A DNA stretch of 64,000 bases from Hirsutella rhossiliensis (lineage: Eukaryota; Ascomycota; Sordariomycetes; Hypocreales; Ophiocordycipitaceae): contig NW_025408671.1 in NCBI RefSeq assembly GCF_020360975.1, positions 5,332,001 to 5,396,000 of the forward strand. The letters are read 5' to 3'. This document shows positions 34,639 to 44,158 of the stretch, in pieces; position 1 is the stretch's first letter, and the number at the start of each line of letters is the position of its first letter. The notes beneath the pieces were generated by a model, which had not been told where the DNA came from, searched no databases, and saw nothing but the letters and a program-made list of their open reading frames with translations. A program made the position numbers and the translations under genes.

Positions 34639-34733
34639 CGTTCCTCAAGGCATTGGCGGACCCTGCAAGGGGCCGGTCTCCTGTGGAAGGGGCGGAAGGA
34701 GCGGAAGGAAGAGCCTTTCGTTCCTCAAGGCAC
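34639..34733 (+). repeat. Helitron E 3' terminus and an inverted 49-bp 5'-end fragment
   Basis: CGTTCCTCAAGGCAT (34639-34653) and the hairpin ending near 34684 form the 3' end of copy E. Immediately after, 34685-34733 is the reverse complement of a Helitron 5' end (CGTTCCTCAAGGCAC at 34719-34733), with no element body. It marks the right edge of the array. Confidence 0.75.
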
Positions 34734-34795
34734 ATCGCATGCATTACATCCCCAACGTGTCTGCCGCGCCTGCCGGCGGTTGAGGGCATTGCCAG

Positions 34796-35460
34796 TCAAG
34801 TCAGCCAGAGCCGCCCTCTGGCCCCTTTTTTGCTGGCTTTGAGACCGTGTTTGGCCCAGCTTGAATCCTTGGCAGGCGAAGCGGCGAGACCATTTTCCCT
34901 GTTGATATGTTGATGCTGTGATATTGGCACGAATTCGTTGCCGGCGTTATATCGTTGCCTCGAGCTGCCGCTTTTTCCGTATCTTGCGATAATCTCGTCA
35001 ACAAGCTGCTGCCGCCACTGGCCCTGTGAGAGGTAGGGCTTCCACTGAGGCTGGCCACGAGACTGAAGAATGAAGGTGTTGATAAGAACTGTGTCTAGAA
35101 GGAAGGTCCAGGCAAGAGCCTGCCAACCACCCCGACGAATGCGGTGAGAAAACCCGGAATAGCTTCGTAGCTGGTCTCCAACATCAACAGCGCCCATTTC
35201 ATCATTATACGCAGCCGTGACTGTAGGCACAGAGACTTCCTTGATGTGTTCATCGCCGAACATTGACTTGACAGCTCGAGAACGTGGCTTTGTAGTATTT
35301 GGTCGCTTTCGAATGCGTTGTGATATCTCCTTGCCAGTAAAGACGCTAGAAAGAAGCAACACAAGGGCGTTATCTTTCCAGGCTATCTGGTTTACCTGAT
35401 TATCTGGCGTAGGGACCGTTTTCATCGCGCCCCAAGTCCACTGAAGCTTTCCAGCTGTGT
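34796..35460 (-). pseudogene. piggyBac-type transposase, C-terminal fragment
   Basis: A minus-strand frame of more than 200 codons that matches the C-terminal part of piggyBac-like (DDE_Tnp_1_7) transposases. The diagnostic stretch AAYNDEMGAVDVGDQLRSYSG corresponds to the family's YNxxMGxVDxxDQ motif, which contains the third catalytic Asp. It is followed by WQALAWTFLLDTVLINTFILQ. Upstream coding (DTAGKLQWTWGAMK) continues to about 35460 and is then lost. The N-terminal and first catalytic parts are missing, so this is a remnant. It begins about 60 bp from the end of the Helitron array. Confidence 0.75.
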
Positions 35461-35562
35461 CGGTTGTCTTTGCTTCAACTAAGGACTTAGAGATGTGTTG
35501 ACTTGATATGAGACATGGACCAAGACATGTTTAGGCAGCACTTACAAGTGGTGAGTCACTGG

Positions 35563-35586
35563 ATAGTGGCACGGACGTGCCACTAT
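35563..35586. repeat. Perfect 10-bp palindrome, possible transposon terminus
   Basis: ATAGTGGCAC, GGAC, GTGCCACTAT. It lies at the truncated end of the pogo-like transposase, and a weakly similar sequence occurs near 36695-36715 at the other end. It may therefore be a terminal repeat of that element; this is inference. Confidence 0.4.
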
Positions 35587-35649
35587 GTATATATGTATGT
35601 TGAGAGCTGTCAGACAGAATTGAATAGAAGTAAGTTCAATCGCAACACA

Positions 35650-36632
35650 AATCAGCAGGGCCTCATCGCCGTAAAAACGAAGTACGAACCGTTGCATGAC
35701 TCCCATGTCCATCCAGAATGATAAGCCTGGCCTCAGAGTCGTCGTCAGGTCGCGTCTGAGGCAAATAGACTTCCTCAAGCCATTCGACGGCAATGTGGTT
35801 GTCCGTCCATCCATTTGGTGAAGTTATGTAGTTCCAATCCGCAAATTCTCGAAACTCGTCCTTAAACCACTGTGCCTGGAGATCTTTGCCCTTAAATATG
35901 ATGCCAGGAGTCAAGGCGCGCCCGTCGGCGGTGATGGCCTCTATAAAAGTGGTCCAGCTGCGGGACTGGGGTCCCTTGAGAAGAGTCTTCCGTTTAGGGT
36001 CCGAACTTCCAACCACCAGACTGTCCAGACCTAGCAAAGAAATTGTATTAGCTTATATCGCCTATGGAGAGTTGATTGCATACCAAAACCCGACATAATC
36101 CCCCCTTCATCAACATTCACCGTGTTCTCCGGCTTGATCCACCCGTACTCCTTCTCCTGACGTCAAAGTACCAGTGCACTGCTTTGGGAGTAAATGAGTC
36201 GAATCTGTTGGCTTCCTGACGCCTACCGACCTTGCTTCTAAGTTCCGGATGGCGTTGAATGAACTTTTCTTCCCAATGACGTCCCAATCTTGAGTCGCAG
36301 CCTTGCTGTTTCAGAACGGCAACAACGCAGGCGCGGATTTGACTCTGGGACGGAGCGTAACCCAGAGATTCTTGGCGAAGAGTCCATGCAACCAAGTTGG
36401 CCTCCTGGTCTCTGAATAGGAGTTTTCCAGGTTGTTCCTGGTCGGTTAATGCCGACTGACCTCGCATTCTGCTGGAAATAGTACTCTGGGGTATGCCCCA
36501 TTTCTGAGAAGCCTGGTGCTGCGACAGACCGTTATCAGTGACATCGAGGATTGCCTCGGCCATCACGTTCTCTGTATAGATCGAACGAGGCCTTTTTGGA
36601 GCCATTTGTGACAGGTGGTGGAGGATGAGCAA
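35650..36632 (-). pseudogene. pogo/Fot1-like transposase, truncated
   Basis: A Tc1-mariner superfamily transposase of the fungal pogo/Fot1 type. Start region: MAPKRPRSIYTENVMAEAI. A psq-type helix-turn-helix (LSQHQASQKWGIPQSTISSRMRG) is followed by a CENP-B/Tc5-like DNA-binding domain (LGYAPSQSQIRACVVAVL, then LGRHWEEKFIQRHPEL). The catalytic domain begins VNVDEGGIMSGFG with the first Asp. A 53-nt GT-AG intron (36031-36083) then joins GFG to LDSLVVGSSDPKRKT. The second Asp is in IILDGHGSH. One missing base near 36155 breaks the frame, and the protein is cut near 35650 before the third catalytic acid. It cannot be active. Confidence 0.8.
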
Positions 36633-36639
36633 TAGTGGA

Positions 36640-37440
36640 AAGCAAAGGAGGCAGGAGGAGATTAGGGGTCGAAATTGCCATTTTGCGATGCCGGAGTGTC
36701 ACGGGCCACGACACCTGTGGTCATCAGCTGACCTCACAAAAATGTAAGTTCAGTCATTTCTATACCCGCTACAGGTGACTGTTCGTCAAAAGCTTTAAAA
36801 TTGAGTAGATTCTGTATAAGTGAAGTTGGTACAATTTGTATGGAGCGGCAACATTTTTGCGGAGCATAAGGGGGGGTTGAGCAGAAGGGGGGTAAGCATG
36901 GTACTAGTGGATTTCCCTTCAGACTGAAAAATGGCACTTCTTTCCCGTTCGGGCTGTAGCCAAGGCGCGATGGCTTTGGATCCTTGCTTAGCGCAACAAT
37001 CCCTGCAATCTGACTGTCCGAACCTGACTGTCCGGAGCCATCCCGCAAGCAAGAGGTCGCGGTGATGATACTTGCAGTGCAGAAAATGTAGACCAGTGTG
37101 GCGGGGCATCGGCCAAGGGATGTCGAGGATTTTCCGGTGATCTGCCGGGCCACGGTTACTTCGTAACCTCGATTTAACAAGCCTGTCTTAACTGAACTCT
37201 TCTTGCCAGGGAGCAGAGAGCCTAACAGGAGCCCGCTACCCGCTCGCATTAAGCACGTCGTGCTGTAGAGCCGTCGTCGTCAGAGTATCATGCTTACCCC
37301 CGTTTGCTCACCCCTCCCCTTATGCTCAGCCAAATGACACTGGCCTCACCAAAAAATCCGAATTTTGAACTGCTTGGATTTCAACTAAAAACGGAGATAA
37401 AAATATAAAAGCTACATTATTTGAAAGAGAATCGAACACA
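36640..37440. other. Non-coding stretch with MITE-like element
   Basis: No convincing gene. The only long open frame (minus, 36734-37249) has no recognisable domain and overlaps the inverted-repeat element described separately. The right part is AT-rich with an A/T homopolymer tract near 37380-37420. Confidence 0.5.
36861..37328. repeat. MITE-like element with about 40-bp inverted termini
   Basis: The left end, 36861-36900 (GAGCATAAGGGG, TGAGCA, GGGGGTAAGCATG), is the imperfect inverse of 37289-37328. The interior is about 390 bp and has no coding signature. No clear target duplication is visible in the flanks, so the outer limits are uncertain. Confidence 0.55.
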
Positions 37441-37749
37441 CTAATTTGTTCTTGGACTTTTTATGACGCGACCCTGTCGCGTGGTGCGCTGGGGAGGCCC
37501 AGGTACCTTGACTTCAATCACCGAAGCTGTCTCCGTCTCCGACTCCGCCTCATCCTCTGACGAGTCGCAATCCACCACAACAGCCTTCTTTGGACTCCCA
37601 ATTTCGGAAACAATCTCATCAGCCACCAGAGCTTCGGCGAGACGCACGAAGCGTCTATTTGGGTTAAGGATGGCTTTTCTCTTTCTTCCTCTCTTCAGCC
37701 TGTCCACTTCCTCCTCCAGCCTAGCAATTTTACCATTTTGCACGCCCAC
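37441..37749 (-). pseudogene. pogo-type transposase C-terminal tail fragment
   Basis: A frame of 102 codons with a short coiled-coil-like start (IARLEEEVDRLKRGRKRKA), then NPNRRFVRLAEAL and an acidic Ser/Glu tail. This arrangement is typical of the C-terminal end of fungal pogo/Tigger-like transposases, although the catalytic domain is missing. It lies upstream of, not downstream of, the truncated transposase at 35650-36632, so it comes from another copy. Assignment rests on resemblance of the tail only. Confidence 0.5.
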
Positions 37750-38059
37750 ACAATGTTACAACATCGCATTAGCGCAACATCAAAGGTGAAGCTTTTTCGC
37801 GATCAGAGACGGCCCCGACATCGTCAACCTGCCCCCTGTGAGACATTGTCGGAATTGGATGTTTCATTCATCGCAGCCTATTACTTCGGTCCCTATCCAC
37901 AGTCATCTACCAAGGAGCCCATCATCCCCCCTCCGCCCTCCCCCACGCATAGCATTGCGGCACCGATATTCCAGGCGAGTGAGTGATGCTCGCGCACCGT
38001 CCTGGTCGGCATAATGTGAAGGCGTTGGTCGTGGCTCGATTGTTGTCCCCGCCCATCCC

Positions 38060-38269
38060 TCAGACACGGCGCTTCTTTCTCTTCTTCTTGCCTCTCATCT
38101 CGGCGCGACGAACGTTGCCCTTGCTATCCATCATGCCGTCCTGGGCATCGTTGGGTGCGCCCAAACTGCCGTCGGCTGCCTGCATCCTTGACGCTGCTGC
38201 TCCCCCCTCGGACGCGGCAAGGGCGCCGCTGGCGAGGCAAGCCGCGAGAATGGCTGCAAAGGCCTTCAT
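38060..38269 (-). CDS. Small secreted protein candidate, 69 aa
   Basis: MKAFAAILAACLASGALA is a good signal peptide, with likely cleavage after residue 18. A short Ser/Ala/Gly-rich mature region follows and ends in a strongly basic stretch KKKRKKRRV. The mature protein has no cysteines. A TATA box sits about 105 bp upstream, and the 5' flank is CT-rich, as in expressed fungal genes. No known family is recognised. Because it lies between transposons and is short and secreted, an effector-like role is possible, but that is inference. The basic tail could act as a nuclear-targeting or nucleic-acid-binding segment, or could be the start of an intron-interrupted longer protein. Confidence 0.55.
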   Translation of the reverse strand: MKAFAAILAACLASGALAASEGGAAASRMQAADGSLGAPNDAQDGMMDSKGNVRRAEMRGKKKRKKRRV

Positions 38270-38370
38270 CGTGTGAAGTTAGGAGGACTCGATGAAGATG
38301 GTACAAAGACGATTGAAAGGATTATACTGGGTTTGGGTGATTGGGAGGCACAAGAGAGGGCCTGGAGCCG

Positions 38371-38380
38371 AGATTTATAG
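38371..38380 (-). promoter_or_regulatory. TATA box of the small secreted protein gene
   Basis: CTATAAATCT on the minus strand, about 100 bp upstream of the ATG at 38269, a usual distance for a fungal core promoter with a short 5' leader. Confidence 0.5.
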
Positions 38381-39480
38381 TCGCGAGGTGCTCATCATCT
38401 TGGGCCAAGGGCATCGACTTTTTACTGCCGGCCATGTCATAATGACAGACCCAAGCTGGCTTCAGACATGTTCTCGGTCGCTGATGAATCCTAGACGGCG
38501 ACTTGAGGTTGTCGCACCTCGGTGATTGTCCTGAAGCTAGCTACGAATATCCTTATAAGTATTCCGTACAGAGGTCTAAGGGGAAAGTGGTAGGGTGGTA
38601 GGTAAAAAGGGCTAAAGGGGTATAAGTAATGAAAATAAAGGGTAAATTAAGGATAAATATTATAAAAATATTACTTTTTAGGTGATCCCGGCCTTCCTTC
38701 TGCTCATTCCCTCCCTGTAGCTCAACGATCTTTTAGATATGCGTTAGAATACGCTCAATCCATCGTTGAATTTGCTCTTGAGGCAGCCCCCCTTTCCATG
38801 CTGCATTCCACGCTAAAATAGCTCATAGACAAGCGGCACAAGAAGAGGAGGCACAGAGTCAGGAATAAGGAGGTTCGCGACGAAGCTGGCCATATACGCC
38901 GCTGGCTTCGCAAGGTACGCTTCAACGTCAGGATTAGCATCACAGAGGCGAAAATTCGAGACATCAGAGGTCTCTGCGCCAGGGCGACAAGCGCGCACAC
39001 CTCAATTGCAATGAGTGGATGTGCGCAAGCTACAGGATTCTCTGCGAGCTACACAACCGCGGCGTAGGGAAAAGGGCGATCATGTGGCCGGAGCCGAATT
39101 AGTGGTGATGGAGGCAAATAAGCGTACTATTTGCCGTCAGACGCTTTCCTTGGAAGCTGACGGCATCGAGATGCAATGAAGAGGAATCATAAGACGCGCT
39201 CGAGGCTGGGAAGGAAGAAGAAATCGATTAGAGCTCAATTCGATGCCAAAACACCAAAAACACCTCAAAGGCAGTATGGTGATGCATTTGCATTGCTATG
39301 ACTAGCTTGCAATGAAGCGAACATGTGTTGCACTTATCGCGGGAAGAGAGTTACTTTTAAGTTCTAGCAAAATGGCGGGGCTCTTATGTACTTCTTTTTT
39401 TTTTCAGGTCAACAAGCTTTTTCTAGGTCAACCGCCCCCCAGTGGGGATTGGCCGACTTTGAGGCCTCCCTAGTAAGTGG
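38381..39480. other. Non-coding stretch, AT-rich in part
   Basis: No supported gene. Positions 38570-38690 are A/T- and purine-rich and may be decayed repeat. A 61-codon minus frame at 38813-38998 (NFRLCDANPDVEAYLAKPAAYMASFVANLLIPDSVP in part) has protein-like composition but matches no family I recognise. Near 39398-39440 a poly-T tract is followed by two copies of AGGTCAAC. An inverted repeat GTCGTGGCAC/GTGCCACGAC lies near 39482-39514. Confidence 0.4.
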
Positions 39481-39810
39481 GTCGTGGCACGAGTAATGCA
39501 TTAGTGCCACGACGCAAACAATGGTCAATGCTCTCGACCGAGTTCAGGTACTTGGCCATGCCCACACATTTTCCTCCCACATTTCAAGCCAAGACCATAA
39601 TCTGCTATTGTAATCCGTGTTCGAGGCATGTAACAGAGCTTGGGGGCCTGACAAACGACTTCGACTTTCCGTTTCACTTCGACTCAAAAAGTTTCGGGGT
39701 TCGCAACTATAGAGAGGGCATACGTGGCGCAAGTGCCAGCTTGAATGAAGTAATGCTTCTATCCTTATTTGTCTATGCAACATCTTATAGACCGGTCTTT
39801 TTCTCCGCTC

Positions 39811-42267
39811 TCAGCCGCCTCTCTCAATACTTTCAATCTTTTGCGTGAAGGTGACATGATACGGCTCCGTGAACAATACTCCCGTGCCAGGATTAGTGAA
39901 AATCAGAGGCGTAACGTTTCGGACATTCATACGCCTCACCGTCGCCGTCCCCGCACTCAAAAACCTTTTGCACACGCTTGGCAGCCAGATTGCTCTGGCC
40001 TGGGCGTCACTCCATAGACCCAGAAGAAGCCAGTTTGCACGAGGGATGTATCGTCCCATCCTGTATAGCAGCTCGCAGCCCCGAGATAGTGATTCTTCAT
40101 GAGGGCCGGGTAGCGTATTGTCGAGAAGCAAACTCGCCACAGCAGTATGGCAGGCATGAAGAAGCCAATACTCGTGTTGCATCCCGAACGATGTGCGATA
40201 GTTCCATATAGTTGAAATGATACCCTCGCTGTGCGACTGGGAGAAACCGAGCTGTCTTCCCACCCCAAATTCCAAGAAAGACAGGCCCGTGAATGGCTCA
40301 AGGAGCTTGATAGAGACAACATGGTAGGACGCCCTGCTAGCAGTTAGTGTACTCTTCTTTGTCGCAATGCCGCTGCACCAGGCAAAAGTAGAATGCACAC
40401 TCCAACAGGTGCGCCGATGCATTGGCTGATATGTCGTCTGTGTCGCTGTTCCGGTTGCAACTTTCTTCCAGTCATATCTTTCGTCCTGGATTATAGTTGT
40501 CGACCAGGGATTCTGGGCCTCGAGATAACGGCTTTCTCTCCAAACGAACATATATGTATGGCATGGGCGTACACAAGCAAACGGGTGGACTCACATCAAG
40601 CATACCCAAGCCGGTACAACGGATGTTTGACCCTGAAACCGTTGCGATTTTGACTCCTTCCATTGTAGCAAACGACGATATAATATCTTTGCACCAAGAT
40701 AATCTGGTACTGGACTTAAGCGGTTGTCTTTGATAGCAGGCAGAATCTCGCGCGCTAACCAACTAAGCTCATGCTCGGCCTCAAGGGCGTCGTTATAGTA
40801 CGACAGCTGTGGCTGTGTCGAAATCGGGTGAGGGATCCACAGCGCATCGATCATTTCTCCCTTTTTTGACAACGGGACTTCATCTCGAATGCTGTTGATC
40901 CAAGGGATCCGAGAGGGAGGCGTCGCAGGAGCCACGATTAGCTCCATCTTACTGCGGTGCGGCAAGTGTCATTAAAAGTACCCGGCGCTTGGAACTCTTC
41001 AATTGGCAATTTACACGTCCAAGTAATGGAATCCGTTGGAAATGAAGGCAATTGCTTGTTGAAGTTTGTTTGCTCTCGGGCTTCCGTAGTTGTCGTACGA
41101 CAAAGGGACATCAAGAATCTCCGAGGTTGACCGTAAAGTGTACAGGGTGTCGAAAAAAGCTGACCCCTGAGCGGGTCGCCAAAGGCTTGCTCATAAATTG
41201 ACATTATGGCAATTCCTTGCAGCAAGGGTAATTGCGCTGCATGATCTTGCGACGCAAAGAGTCGGAAAGCCTCGTCCGCGAAATCCCGATGGGTTGGAGG
41301 CTCGTCAAAGTCGGTACTCTTAAAAAAAAATCCCTAAAGAGAGGCGTGTCAATGTTACGTCTGTTTGATGTCAAGGTATGATTCACTGTTGTTGTTGAAC
41401 CACATACCATAGAGACTGCTAGCATTGAGTTGATCAAAAAGTCTGAACAGAACTGTGCCTCAGCTTCCCTCGGCGCGCTTGAAGTGGCATCCCGCTCTGC
41501 AGACAAAGTGTCCAGAAGCAGCTCGCGATGCAATATCGTCGCAAGGGTGCTGTCCCAAGTCCAGAACATTGTGAAAAGATAGGTGAGAAGACTATCGTCA
41601 TTGCTGATGTTCGTCCATCGAGAGAGGGGCAGTTTGACCAGTGGGGCAAAAGAAGGACGACAGTTGGGCATAGACTTGAACATGCTTTCATTCATTGCCG
41701 ATGCGTGAAGCCCGTCTTGTCTTGACTCCAGTTGAGGATGATTTGTAGGTAACCGACAGCATGGGTATCCCATATTGGAACTGCTGGGCTTTGACTTGCT
41801 CTCATATGTTCTGCCGACTCCACAGCACTCTGCTTTGTGGTGTCACGCATTGCGTCAAAAGATTGCCTGATATCTTCAATCGCAACCTGTAACTCTTCGA
41901 GGTGTTGCCGCATGTTGGCTTCAGGGAGGCGATATGTACATTTCACCTTTGCCGTACTGCACGAACGACATGACGGGCTTCGACCGTCGCACTGCACTTT
42001 GTTAGCATGTCGTCTGTTCATGACGCCCTTCTGGGGGGTTAGTGTCGACCTTGGCCTTCCGCTTCCGACATCCTATTGAGGGATGACTTAGATATTTCTC
42101 CCCAGAGGTGCGATGAATGGCTTACTCTCGCAGGCCAACTTTACCTGCTGACGCTTCTGCCTTGCAAATATTTCAGATGGCTCAGTCGAAGCTGGGTTCA
42201 ACGGTGCTTTGGGTAGAAGCTGCCTGCTGGGCAAATTCGACCTTGAGCGTCCATTTGGACGATGCAT
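39811..42267 (-). CDS. Zn2Cys6 fungal transcription factor, multi-exon
   Basis: Start ATG at 42267. Exon 1 (42126-42267) ends within a codon in KLACER. Intron 1 is 42073-42125 (53 nt). Exon 2 (42050-42072) encodes CRKRKAK. Intron 2 is 41992-42049 (58 nt, with a GCTAAC branch site). Exon 3 begins CDGRSPSCRSC. Together they make a canonical binuclear cluster, CX2CX6CX6CX2CX6C, followed by KCTYR and a coiled-coil linker. Downstream frames carry the middle homology region (SLLTYLFTMFWTWDSTLATILHRELLLD, LLQGIAIMSIYEQAFGDP). The C-terminal helices (LLHACHTAVASLLLD, GRYIPRANWLLLGLWSDAQ) precede a stop at 39811. Several further introns are implied by frame changes, and I could not place them all. One frame change near 41700 might be a real break. 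Probable nuclear DNA-binding regulator; targets unknown. Confidence 0.7.
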
Positions 42268-43078
42268 TGTAGTTGAAGTGAAAAGGCAGATCAGTAATGG
42301 GCGTTTTCTGACTTCTTTCTAGATTATGACATCAAGTGGATGTCACAGGTCTGGTTTTGGTGGGCGGTCAGAGGATTACCCCGCAGATTACCGCCGATTA
42401 CCCGCCTTGCCCTTGACATCACCTCTGCCGGGTTGATGTCATCTTCGGAGCGCCATAAAGCGCGAAAGCCGGGACCGACGACGAGAAAAACTGTTCGACT
42501 GGATAGCCTGTGTTCGTGCGATCAGAATGCACCCTGTCTAAGGTCCTACATCCTGTCGGTTGCGAGGTCGCGGTGATTTGAAGCATTTTCTAGCCTTGAC
42601 GCACTGGAGCTACAGCGGCGATAGCGAGATACACCCTATCTACAGGCCACTACCGCTAACTGTAACGACGTAGCCCTTGGCGGCCTGGGGGCACTTTCGC
42701 CGCCAAGGTCCTCGTCATTCTACCAGGCGGTGTTCAAATCCACTGCGCCATCGTCGTTTGCTCATTACTCATAGCAAAAGCCCTACAAAAGGCAGTGTGG
42801 CTAACAGACAGACTGTCTGAAGGTGGTCTGATAGACCGCATAACGACCGACCGCCAATTCTCATCAGACCGACCGACTGGACGGAACTGGTGTTCCTGTG
42901 ATGCCATTGGTCCGTTCCGCCTAAGGTAGCACCTACCGGTAATGTCAACAAGTTACGCGTCTGCACTGCCAACTTTCGCGTCTTCCCATCCATCTACGAT
43001 ATCATTCGGTAAGGGAGCCAATTCCTTTGAGGGCGAAGCAAACAAAAATCCAGAGGCGTTCCTGCCGCCAATAATTAT
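42268..43078. other. Intergenic stretch with a structured 95-bp segment
   Basis: No gene was found between the divergent start of the transcription factor and the end of the amidohydrolase pseudogene. The region contains the nested inverted repeat at 42664-42758. Near 42780-42870 there is a run of repeated GACAGAC and GACCGAC motifs. Confidence 0.5.
42664..42758. repeat. Nested inverted repeat, tRNA-like but not a canonical tRNA
   Basis: Outer arms AACGACG (42664-42670) and CGTCGTT (42752-42758) enclose inner arms CCTTGGCGGC (42675-42684) and GCCGCCAAGG (42699-42708). On the minus strand TGGCGCAGTGG matches an A box at the right offset, and on the plus strand TTCAAATCC resembles a T-loop. 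The two signals are on opposite strands, so no standard tRNA fits. Confidence 0.5.
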
Positions 43079-44158
43079 TTACCTTATATCAATCTCGACC
43101 CCGGCAATCCAAACCCGTCTGATTTTGTTGCTAATAGCCAAGTTCTCCAGTGGATTGCCATCTACAAGTAACAGATCCGCTCTGCAGCCCGGTTCAATAC
43201 CTCCACGATCGCGCAACCCGAATAGTGCAGAAGGAACGCATGTTGCAGCCCGGATCACTTCGATATTGGATAACCCTGCCTCAGCGAGGAGCTGCAGCTC
43301 CTCATGCAGGCTCTGACCAAATGACACGGCCATGCCATCTTCCTCGTTCGCGGATGTCCCAGCACATATCCGAACCCCTGCCTTGTGAAGCTGCTTCACC
43401 GCAGCCATGGCATGAGCAAAGTCATAGTCCGTGTTATCTGCCATATGGACTGCTTTCTGGAGATAGGAGAGGGTGGGGACGACGCCAATGCTCTTTTGCG
43501 CAAATCCTCGTACTACTTCGGCGTCGAGCGCACGGTCCACAGGAACGGCCGTAACAATGTCAAAACCAGCGTCAAGCGCGAGCTTGTAAGCATCAGCGAG
43601 AGGCGTGCCCGATAGCCAGGCTCCCGTGCTGGTGAGCTGCCGTGACCGCAGCCGCAATTGTCTGGAAGTCTAAGCCGGGCTGGTCCACGATTATCTTGAT
43701 GAAGCGTGCTCCACTTGAGGCAGAAACATTTTTTGCCACAACGATTTTCGCCTCTGCTGGAGTTGTAGCAATCTGGACAGCGCGGAAGGGGAACGTGCCC
43801 AGAAAACTGGCACCTCTAGGCCCAATAGCAGAACCGGTAGCGAAATAAGATGGGAGAGTTGGGTTCTCTGAGATAGCCAAGTGCATCGCCTGACTTTCGG
43901 CGTTTGTGCTTGTAGAATCGATGACAGTTGTGATGCCAAAGGCTGCAAAGGTGGAAAGCGCACCTGGCGACGCACCGACGTCTACTTTGGCATCAATGAG
44001 GCCGGGCATAAGGGTACATCCAGTGCCATCGACATAGACATCTGGATTCGATTGGGAGTGAGAATATCTCCAGGGCTCCCTTGGAAGCATTGATTGGGTA
44101 CACGTTTGACGCAAAGCCCATCGAACACGTCAGCGTTCGTTATCGAAATAATTGGCAT
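43079..44158 (-). pseudogene. Amidohydrolase family protein, decayed
   Basis: Similar to fungal metal-dependent hydrolases of the amidohydrolase (imidazolonepropionase-like) superfamily. The start MPIISITNADVFDG is at 44158. A frameshift near 44060 leads to NPDVYVDGTGCTLMPGLIDA in 43593-44114. Another near 43625 (HASR to DAYKLALDAG) leads to 43079-43657. That last frame contains TAVPVDRALDAEVVRGFAQKSIGVVPTLSYLQ, the CAGTSANEEDG loop, and the typical ending GCRADLLLVDGNPLENLAISNKIRRVWIAGV. The metal-binding HxH expected after GLIDA is replaced by KVD, so both histidines are lost. With two frameshifts and no HxH it is very unlikely to be an active hydrolase. Confidence 0.8.

Larger units (their letters stand above)
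27112..34684 (+). mobile_element. Helitron copy E
   Basis: A full-length Helitron on the plus strand, about 7.6 kb. The 5' terminus is at 27112-27126 and the 3' hairpin ends near 34684. The leader and N-terminal half match copy B almost exactly, while the helicase resembles copy C more closely. HUH, Y2 and all helicase motifs are present but spread over several frames. The cargo gene is antisense at 33730-34402. Confidence 0.85.

Noticed and set aside
1..34733. A giant Starship-type cargo element
   Set aside because: No tyrosine-recombinase captain gene or Starship-like boundary was seen; every long feature is explained by Helitron copies.
36734..37249. A 171-codon minus-strand open frame
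   Set aside because: No recognisable domain, unusual composition, and it overlaps both the inverted-repeat element and non-coding flanks. More likely chance.
39477..39848. A 123-codon plus-strand open frame downstream of the Zn2Cys6 gene
   Set aside because: It overlaps the 3' end of the minus-strand gene and has no domain or plausible promoter.
42664..42758. A tRNA gene
   Set aside because: A and B box signals lie on opposite strands, the anticodon arm is poor and position 33 is not T. Kept only as a structured repeat.
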